From contig JAJYWB010000058.1 in NCBI GenBank assembly GCA_021791715.1, forward strand, positions 1 through 42,205: a DNA stretch of 42,205 nt, given 5' to 3'. Of the stretch, positions 36,058 through 42,205 are shown piece by piece. How positions within the stretch are numbered: the first letter of the stretch is position 1; every line of letters begins with the position of its first letter. The notes beneath the pieces are model-generated. The model saw only the letters and a program-made list of their open reading frames with translations. It was not told the origin of the DNA and searched no databases. The position numbers were made by a program, and so were the translations under genes. This DNA comes from Planctomycetota bacterium (lineage in GTDB: Bacteria > Planctomycetota > Planctomycetia > Isosphaerales > Isosphaeraceae).

Positions 36058-37113
36058 TTAAATCCAGCCTTTCCAGCGGGCCCAAACCGCGATCGCGACC
36101 GGGGCGACGATCGTCGCGGCGAGCGACCCCCAGAAGAGAGCGTTCGCGGGAAGGCGGGTGTGAAGCGCCAGATTCTCGGCGAAAAAATTCATGCCGAAAA
36201 AACCGAACATCGTCGACATCGGCATGAACATCACCGTGACGATCGTCAGGATCTTCATCACGTCGTTCGTCCGGTTCGAAAGCGCCGAAAGGTACGTTTC
36301 CAGGGCGCTCGTGATCAGATCGCGCAACGTTTCAACATTATCATGCAATCGCACGTGATGATCGTAAACGTCTCGAAAATAAACGCGATCGCGCGCGTCG
36401 ATCTGGGAATAAGCGTCTCGCGCCAGCCGATTGAGAACCTCGCGTTGCGGCGAAAGGCTGCGATGCAACCGCAGCGCGGCGCGTTTGATCCAGAGAATCC
36501 GCCGCAACGTCCTCCGCGTCGGCCCGCGCAGCACCTCGTCCTGTATCATGTCGACGACGTCGTCCATCGAAACCAGAACCGACATGAAGTCGTCGGCGAG
36601 ATTATCCATAATTAAATACAAAACATGATCGCAACCTTTATCAAACCTTCCCTCGGTGCGGAGAGCGACGTCGCGGCGGGCGCGATCGATCGCCGGGATC
36701 GGAGCGGATCGGTATGTGATCAAATAATTGGATCCAAGGAAGATATCGATTTCATGAGGCTTGATCCGATTCACCGTCGCGTCGAAATCGACCGACTGCG
36801 TCACGAGAAAGAGGTATTTTCCCCAGTCGTCGAGCTTGGGAACGTGCTCCTCGCGGAGCGCGTCGTCGATCGCGAGGGGATGAAAACCGAAAACGTCGCG
36901 CAAGAGCGACTCGACCCCCTCGTCGGTCGTCCCCCCCGATCCGTTCTTGACGGGCGTGGGATCGAAGACGTCGACCCACGTCGACGCCGCGGGGTCGGCG
37001 ATCGCCGCGGCGACCGCCTCGATCGGAGCGTCGAGCGCGATCGTCCCGTCGGCGGAACGTATCGTCACAGAGATTCGGACGTCCGAATCGATCCCCGAAC
37101 CGATGGAGGCCAT
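36058..37113 (-). CDS. corA: CorA-family magnesium/cobalt channel
   Basis: 351 residues. A large soluble N-terminal domain is followed by two C-terminal membrane helices. The first ends with the signature GMN in FGFFGMNFF (about 307-309), and the second is NALFWGSLAATIVAPVAIAVWA. This is the standard layout of pentameric CorA channels for Mg2+ or related divalent cations. The ATG at 37113 lies inside the upstream lipoprotein gene (49-bp overlap) and has no ribosome site. The in-frame GTG at 37068 would give a GTGA overlap with that gene's stop and is a credible alternative start, leaving 336 residues. Confidence 0.93.
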   Translation of the reverse strand: MASIGSGIDSDVRISVTIRSADGTIALDAPIEAVAAAIADPAASTWVDVFDPTPVKNGSGGTTDEGVESLLRDVFGFHPLAIDDALREEHVPKLDDWGKYLFLVTQSVDFDATVNRIKPHEIDIFLGSNYLITYRSAPIPAIDRARRDVALRTEGRFDKGCDHVLYLIMDNLADDFMSVLVSMDDVVDMIQDEVLRGPTRRTLRRILWIKRAALRLHRSLSPQREVLNRLARDAYSQIDARDRVYFRDVYDHHVRLHDNVETLRDLITSALETYLSALSNRTNDVMKILTIVTVMFMPMSTMFGFFGMNFFAENLALHTRLPANALFWGSLAATIVAPVAIAVWARWKGWI

Positions 37114-37523
37114 GATCGTATCGAGTAAGAAGGTCTCTTCGACGCTTTTAAATACTCACGCACTTCCTCGTTCATATCAATCAAAAGCGAAGGCTCGTCG
37201 CGCGCGATCGTCACCGTGCGGCCGAACATCGTCATCGGCGGATGAACCAGCCGTATCGCGTTCTTGCCGACCGCGACTCCGGACATCTCGAACCGACCGT
37301 CGCGACCGACCGGCGCCGTCCGCAACGTCCCCACCGTCCCGTCGACCGGAATCAGCTCGATCCAACCCCCCTCGACCCCCCTCCCTTGATAAACCACCCG
37401 ACCCGATACCCGCGCCTTCGCCGCCGAAACCGGTCCAAGCTCCTCCGAACAACCGGAGCCCGAAGCCGATAAAGCTAAACAAATAATAAGATCAAAGAAC
37501 CTATTATTCGCTTTGGATCTCAT
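37065..37523 (-). CDS. Small lipoprotein with a beta-sandwich (transthyretin-like) domain
   Basis: 152 residues. The signal ends LALSASGSGCSE with a candidate lipid-bearing Cys25. The mature part VSGRVVYQGRGVEGGWIELIPVDG...GRFEMSGVAVGKNAIRLVHPP has the look of the short carboxypeptidase-regulatory-like domains very common in planctomycete lipoproteins, in which G.V...G.P...A.V.F is followed by a GRF..... G.Y-type closing strand. Function unknown. The 3' end overlaps corA, so transcription is probably joint. Confidence 0.75.
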   Translation of the reverse strand: MRSKANNRFFDLIICLALSASGSGCSEELGPVSAAKARVSGRVVYQGRGVEGGWIELIPVDGTVGTLRTAPVGRDGRFEMSGVAVGKNAIRLVHPPMTMFGRTVTIARDEPSLLIDMNEEVREYLKASKRPSYSIRSWPPSVRGSIRTSESL

Positions 37524-37543
37524 ATCCTTATCCGCTTGTCAAT

Positions 37544-38116
37544 TTATCTCGATCGTTCTCCAAGCCCCGGCGAGTTCCAGGGGGTTTCGCGGATCCATTC
37601 GGCGGGGAAACGGTCGGCGATCGCCGCGGCGTCGACCGCTCCCGCGATCTGAATCGTTCCGCCGCGGCGCCGTTCGCCCGCAAGCCTCCCCGCGCCGCGA
37701 TGAACCGCGATCAGCCCCCCCGTCATATCGAGCCCCGTCCGATGACCCGCCGATCCAGCGATCGCCAGCGTTCCCCCCGCCATCGCGTAACCCGCGACGT
37801 CTCCGGCGTTCCCGGCCACAAGAACCGCTCCGTTCCTCATCCCCCGAGCAACCCCGTCGGCTACCGACCCCTCAACGTAAACGCGCACGTCGGCCGCGTC
37901 CAGTTCGGCGGCGAATTCGGGACCGACATCCCCTTCAACCTCGATCCGACAACCTCGATTAGACCTCAACCCGTAAAGCAAAAGCCGCTGCCCGCCGCAT
38001 CGAGCCAGTCGAACGCGCGAGACGCCCGATTGGAGCAGCCGAGCGACCTCGGCGTTGATCCTCGCGTAATCGCGGATCTCGTCGACCCGCACCACCGCGA
38101 TCGACGCCTCACTCAC
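37544..38116 (-). CDS. Stand-alone GXGXG beta-helix protein (GltB/FwdC-like domain)
   Basis: 190 residues from a GTG at 38116. After an N-terminal half of about 70 residues, a right-handed beta-helix pattern of Gly repeats runs at about 75-165: MRNGAVLVAGNAGDVAGYAM, GGTLAIAGSAGHRTGLDM, TGGLIAVHRGAGRLAGERRR, GGTIQIAG. This is the GXGXG domain found at the C-terminus of glutamate synthase large subunit and in formylmethanofuran dehydrogenase subunit C. As a lone domain it lacks catalytic parts and is probably a structural subunit. Planctomycetes can have the tetrahydromethanopterin C1 pathway, but no other such gene is in the window. It overlaps the end of the upstream HEAT-like gene by 8 bp. 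Confidence 0.75.
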   Translation of the reverse strand: MSEASIAVVRVDEIRDYARINAEVARLLQSGVSRVRLARCGGQRLLLYGLRSNRGCRIEVEGDVGPEFAAELDAADVRVYVEGSVADGVARGMRNGAVLVAGNAGDVAGYAMAGGTLAIAGSAGHRTGLDMTGGLIAVHRGAGRLAGERRRGGTIQIAGAVDAAAIADRFPAEWIRETPWNSPGLGERSR

Positions 38117-39695
38117 GACGCCGAACCGTGCTCGCGACCCCCGCGGGCGCTGCGCCGCCGAACTGAAACGCGGGACCCGACGGTGTTAAGTGATTATCTT
38201 TGGGAGCGATCTTAACGAGCAGCTCGCTCAAAGCGTTCACCTGCGCCTCGAGCTCCGAACGCGTATCCTTTTGCAACTTGGGGTTCGTTCGAGGAACCAA
38301 CATCAACTTGCGCGCAACCAATCCCAACGATTTGATCTGTTGATAAACTTCGGTCAGCGCCTTGGTGGACGAATTGCTCTTGGCCGAATTAAACAATCCC
38401 GAATCGGCGACGTTCGAGCTGCCGGTAAAAGCCGGTAAAATCTCGGTGACGATAATTCCCAATAGCCCGCGAACGTGATCGTCGTCGCCTCGCAGCATCA
38501 TCTTGCCGATATCGACCGTCACCTCGCCGATTCCACGCGCAATCAAGTCGAAATTCGGCTTGTCCTGCTGCGTGTAACGCATCCAGCCGAGCGCCCAGCA
38601 AGCCATCGCACGCACCTCGAGGCGAGCGTCGGGATCGGCGACAAAACGCATCGCCTCGTTCGCCATCTCGGCCTTCCCCTGACCCTGCAACGGCACCGCG
38701 GAAAACCGTAACGATCCCAACGCCTCAAGAGCCCTGAGTTGCGCAAACCAAACCGTGTCTTTCTCGGTTTCCAAAAACGCCGTCAACGCCTTCGCCGCTC
38801 GAATCGCCTCTTGCGGATTGACCGTTAACCGCTGGCCGCGATTCGTGATCCGCGTGATCCCCCGCGCCGCCAACATCTTAACGCCGATCAACTGGCGTGG
38901 ATTCTCAATCTGAGTCGTGAATACGCCGATCAATTCGGGATCGCCCGTTTTCGATAAAACAATCATCGCCTCGAAACGCGTCGCCAAATGCCGCTCCAAC
39001 AAAGGAACAAGCGACGATCGCAACAACTCAAGATAAATCGAGCGAAACGCGGGGTTCTTCTCGCTCTGATTCAATATCAACAACAATTGTTTCGTCGAAT
39101 TGGAAATCTCGACCGCCTGATTCGGATTCGTTTTCTTGGTGCTCGCCCCCGTGTTCGAAGCCAGCCAAGCGTCGATGTTCCTATGACTCGTCAAACCCAC
39201 TGCCTGCGCCGTGATGAACTTCTGAATCGTCCCGCGGTCGATCGGCGCCACGCCCCGAATCATCTCCTCCAAAGGTTTGGAATCGAACCGAGAAAGCCCG
39301 ACGATCTCCTGAAATTTATTCGGCATCGCGGCTTCCACGTTGGGATCGCTAAAATGCTCGACCCCCGTTTTCGTCCGCCTCATCTTCGAAGCGTCGACCC
39401 CCGCGTGCACCTCGTCTTGATCGTCGGCGTTTTCTCCAGGAGCGGGCTCGTCCGAATCCATCCCCCCGGACTTCGCCGCGTCGGCCTTCGACCCGGCCGA
39501 TTTGGAACCCCCTCCCGCCGCCTTACCCTTCGCCGCTTCCGCCGATTTTCGACCGTCGGGACCCTGTCCCAACAGCAACATCGGACAAAGCAAAACCAAC
39601 GCCGTTCCCCCCGCCAAGGATAGAAACCGACGCCAGGGGCTTGAATCGATCGATCGGTGCATCACGAATGACCCCATGTATAACTTTCCAATCAT
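38109..39695 (-). CDS. Secreted HEAT-like repeat protein
   Basis: Up to 528 residues. A signal peptide (FLSLAGGTALVLLCPMLLLGQG) is followed by a Lys/Ala/Gly/Ser-rich disordered stretch (about 50-95) and then helical repeats: LLRSSLVPLLERHLATRFEAMIVLSKTGDPELIGVFTTQI, ...RALEALGSLRFSAVPLQGQG..., ...LEVRAMACWALGWMRY. These resemble HEAT or armadillo-type repeats, which mediate protein binding. No enzyme motif is seen. Starts at 39695, 39677 and 39662 are all possible; the last gives the neatest signal peptide. Confidence 0.7.
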   Translation of the reverse strand: MIGKLYMGSFVMHRSIDSSPWRRFLSLAGGTALVLLCPMLLLGQGPDGRKSAEAAKGKAAGGGSKSAGSKADAAKSGGMDSDEPAPGENADDQDEVHAGVDASKMRRTKTGVEHFSDPNVEAAMPNKFQEIVGLSRFDSKPLEEMIRGVAPIDRGTIQKFITAQAVGLTSHRNIDAWLASNTGASTKKTNPNQAVEISNSTKQLLLILNQSEKNPAFRSIYLELLRSSLVPLLERHLATRFEAMIVLSKTGDPELIGVFTTQIENPRQLIGVKMLAARGITRITNRGQRLTVNPQEAIRAAKALTAFLETEKDTVWFAQLRALEALGSLRFSAVPLQGQGKAEMANEAMRFVADPDARLEVRAMACWALGWMRYTQQDKPNFDLIARGIGEVTVDIGKMMLRGDDDHVRGLLGIIVTEILPAFTGSSNVADSGLFNSAKSNSSTKALTEVYQQIKSLGLVARKLMLVPRTNPKLQKDTRSELEAQVNALSELLVKIAPKDNHLTPSGPAFQFGGAAPAGVASTVRRRE

Positions 39696-40386
39696 TCCGC
39701 CGTCGACGCCGAGGCCGTTTTTCCCCGCGCGACGCAGTGATCGAACGCTTCACCCGATTGTCGCGGGATTACGCGAACAAAACGCGATCGGTCGAGCGAA
39801 CCAAAATCCAGGCGGCGATGAGATGTCTCGGCGCGAAACTTTAAAAACGAACCGACCGACCGAATAATCGCGTCGATCGCCCCCCCGCACGCGACGCCCC
39901 TCGATCCAGACTCGGAGCGACCGCGCATTTCTTGCGCCAAGATCTTATCTATATCAAGTTAACCCGCGTAACCGGGCAAGTCAAGAAATCGCGAACGTCA
40001 CGCCGAAGTCGCCGCTAAACCGAACCAAAAGATCCGACGATCCCGCCGAAATCATTCGTCCCAATCACCGATCCGACCGCGTCGACATCGAAAAATCGAC
40101 CCGCGCTCGATCGAAACGTCAATCGATATCAAACCAAGTTTAAATTTAAAGATATACCTGAAACTCCTTGAACTAGAGGGTCGACGAACGCGCGGCCGCC
40201 GCCGACCGAAGGTCGCCTCGTCGACTAGACCGCGCAGCCTTCGATCGACTCGGATTCAGCGCGCAGACGCCGACGACCGAAGGTCGCCTCGTCGACCCCC
40301 TCGCTCCCGCATCCGAATTGTCAAAGAACATCCCGGCTCGATCTCACGGTCGCCCGGGCTCGTCGCGTCGTTACGACAATCTCGCC
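39696..40386. other. Intergenic region with a 23-bp direct repeat
   Basis: No gene is supported here. A 23-bp sequence starting CGACCGAAGGTCGCCTCGTC occurs exactly at 40203-40225 and 40274-40296, 71 bp apart, each containing the palindrome GACC...GGTC. An AT-rich patch at about 40120-40165 (TTTAAATTTAAAG) could hold promoter elements. Confidence 0.5.
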
Positions 40387-41634
40387 TTAAGCGAATGTCG
40401 CATTCCCGGGAATCATCGCGAAATCGAGCGTCCATGAAGTCGCGCTCGGCGTCATGATCCCTCCCGATGTCGTTTCTTTGATGCGATTCGCCGAAGTCGC
40501 GTCTTTGCCGCGAATCGACCTTCTCGAGTCTTTGCCGCGATTAACCTTCGCAATTCGTTCTCGCCGCGACGAAAGCCCGGGAAGCGGCGAAGCTCGCCTC
40601 GATGCTGGATTCTTCCGGCTGGTCGGATCGCTCGCGCTTCGCGAATCCGTCGGGATCGGCGAAAACGGATGAGCGGGCGAAACCGATCGCGCCCGATCAA
40701 TAACGGGCTTGTCGGACGAAACGGCTCGATCGGACGATTCAGACCGAACCGCGGCGACCGTGACCGAAGAAGAGCCTTGCGGGACTTTCGAGGCCAGTGC
40801 GACGAAAGAGTCTCCGCCGTTCGTCGCGGTATGAAAAGATTCTGACGCCGGCATGCCTTTGGTCGATGATGCTCGCGCCGTCGAATCTTGCGAAGGCGAA
40901 GGCGTTCGAGACGGAGACGGCGAAGGCGAAAGCGTTCGAGACGGAGTCGGTGACGGAGACTGCGCATTCAAAGGCGAAGGCGCCTGCGAATCGGATTTTT
41001 CGACTCGCGTCGGATTGACGAAATCGCCCCGAACGAGCGTCGCGTTTCGGTCGTCACAAGGCCGCGCCGGTTCGGATTGCGAGACGGATGCGAGCCCCGC
41101 GGCGTCGAACGATCCATTAACGGATGAGGATAATTCATCGACGACGCGCAACCCGAGCCTTCTATCTTTTTGTAACCTCCTCAATTCGGCGAGCGTCGAT
41201 GCGAGGCGGCGATCAAGATGCGACTCGTATTTGATAATCGTTTGAAGGGAGGGTCGATCGGGTATCGATCGATCGGATCGAATCGGCCGCGAGCGATCGT
41301 CGTTTCGGTCCGAATCCTCACGCCGGTCTTCTTCTTTGATCGCGGCGATCTCGTCGCGAATCACGCGATCGAGCCTCCACAAATAGACCGCGGCCCGCCG
41401 CGCGTAGGCGGTTTCGAGCGCCCCGACGGGATTGAGTTCGTCGACGACGGTATCGCGATGCGTCGTCCAATCTTCGAGCGATTCACAACCTTCGATCACG
41501 GGATCGGACGCGCGGATTCCGATTTCGAGCGTGTTCCGTCGCGTCCGCGGCGGGCGGGATTGGGAATTAGGCTCGACCGATGGATTCGAATCGCGCGGAT
41601 CGGCGAACTGAGACTCCTGCGAGTTGTACATCAT
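40387..41634 (-). CDS. Ser/Pro-rich protein related to a planctomycete multi-copy family
   Basis: 415 residues from the ATG at 41634; the frame is open further upstream but the extra 57 residues look non-coding. Residues about 45-100 (ESLEDWTTHRDTVVDELNPV to AVYLWRLDRVIRDE) and a later IIKYESHLDRRLASTLAELRRLQKDRR match, from memory, a widespread multi-copy family of short hypothetical proteins in planctomycetes and acidobacteria, which carry a P(V)G.LE...WRL.R..R.E and Y...L.R.....L..LQ pattern. The remaining two thirds is low-complexity Ser/Pro/Arg (such as PSPTPSRTLSPSPSPS), with no family member showing it in my recollection. Function unknown; possibly degenerating. Confidence 0.6.
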   Translation of the reverse strand: MMYNSQESQFADPRDSNPSVEPNSQSRPPRTRRNTLEIGIRASDPVIEGCESLEDWTTHRDTVVDELNPVGALETAYARRAAVYLWRLDRVIRDEIAAIKEEDRREDSDRNDDRSRPIRSDRSIPDRPSLQTIIKYESHLDRRLASTLAELRRLQKDRRLGLRVVDELSSSVNGSFDAAGLASVSQSEPARPCDDRNATLVRGDFVNPTRVEKSDSQAPSPLNAQSPSPTPSRTLSPSPSPSRTPSPSQDSTARASSTKGMPASESFHTATNGGDSFVALASKVPQGSSSVTVAAVRSESSDRAVSSDKPVIDRARSVSPAHPFSPIPTDSRSASDPTSRKNPASRRASPLPGLSSRRERIAKVNRGKDSRRSIRGKDATSANRIKETTSGGIMTPSATSWTLDFAMIPGNATFA

Positions 41635-42205
41635 CGTTGTGCTTTCTCGTGATCCTTTTCGGTTTTTGTTCGGTTTTGTGCTAGAAATACTGTTTACGAA
41701 AAGATTGAGCGATTTTGAGCCGATTCGGCACGATCGATCGCGCCGATCTCGAGCGCTATTCGCCATCCTCAAAAGGATTGTATGATTTACGGGATTGAAA
41801 GTCAAGAGGCCGGCCGATTGATTTGCATTTTCAAAGGGATCGCCCCGTTTCGGCGGTAAAGCTTAAAGAGATTGATTGAGCGAAGGAAACCTTTCCGGGC
41901 TGATCTTCGAACTTAACCGGCCGGCCGCACGGTTTTGAGCCGCGGGCTTGATGAGCGTATTCCGAATACCATTAGAGTCTTCATCGGCGAGATTTTACCG
42001 TTCTCGGCGCAAATCATCCATTTTTAGGATATATGTTAGGAGTGCGGATTTTCGGATTTAATTCATTGGGAGGGCGAACCTAGGCCGATGAAAAGTTGAA
42101 TTTGACTTACGTAGCTCTTCATCCCGTTTTTGTTGCGCCTAATACGCCAAACACCTCCTTTCTTTTTGATTGGATGGTTTGACCAATTTTTTCTCTAATC
42201 CAGTT
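41635..42205. other. Right-hand intergenic region with repeat core
   Basis: No gene is supported. It contains two GC-rich palindromic patches, near 41808 (GGCCGGCC) and 41920 (CCGGCCGGCC), and ATTGGGAGGGCGAACCT at 42065-42081, which is the core of the repeat family at 31118-31376. The last 100 bp are T-rich. The repeat may continue or pair with sequence beyond the window. Confidence 0.5.

Overview
The window looks like a planctomycete chromosome, most plausibly an Isosphaerales/Gemmatales-type genome. The lineage is inferred from gene content. There is a DUF1549/DUF1553 cytochrome-like protein with a Big2 domain, a fused aroDE gene, WXXGXW-repeat and glycine-rich secreted proteins, an Uma2 nuclease, a secreted HEAT-like protein and many short secreted proteins with planctomycete-style signal peptides. 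Base composition is moderately GC-rich, with a striking abundance of CGATCG/TCGA words. No rRNA, tRNA, phage, integrase or complete insertion sequence was recognised.

Layout. Positions 1-5062 hold two divergent units: a minus-strand pair (an uncharacterised protein plus a HEPN-like helical protein, overlapping) and a plus-strand pair (XPB-type helicase plus a DUF790/Bax1-type nuclease). Between them lie 783 bp without a convincing gene. Positions 5307-10445 carry a small secreted lipocalin-like protein, the large DUF1549/DUF1553 protein, and a MurE-like protein that has lost every catalytic motif I can align. Positions 10621-14011 hold a DUF2784 membrane protein, mutL and an Uma2 nuclease. 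Positions 14592-18912 form a plus-strand run of aroDE, aroK and a prepilin peptidase with overlapping junctions, then a LapA-like membrane protein and a coiled-coil lipoprotein. Positions 19522-26055 are a complete tripartite RND efflux operon on the minus strand (outer-membrane factor, adaptor, pump). Positions 26492-30847 carry a membrane-anchored coiled-coil zinc-ribbon protein, a PQQ-type beta-propeller with a lysine-rich tail, and purH. From 31516 to 41634 the genes are on the minus strand: a WXXGXW/glycine-rich secreted protein, recJ, corA, a small lipoprotein, a GXGXG beta-helix protein, a HEAT-like secreted protein and a Ser/Pro-rich protein of a planctomycete multi-copy type.

Two families of non-coding repeats recur. 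One is a roughly 160-bp inverted-repeat element (three copies near 156, 14288 and 19085) with 28-bp arms. The other is built on the core TTGGGAGGGCGAACCT, which occurs as an inverted pair and a 20-bp tandem array at 31118-31376 and again as a single copy at 42065. Both generate spurious short ORFs.

Functionally, the window mixes housekeeping genes (shikimate pathway, purine synthesis, mismatch repair, RecJ, magnesium transport, type IV pilin processing, drug/metal efflux) with planctomycete-specific accessory genes. The items most worth following up are the MurE-like pseudoenzyme, the bacterial XPB-Bax1 pair next to the HEPN-like pair, and the two repeat families.
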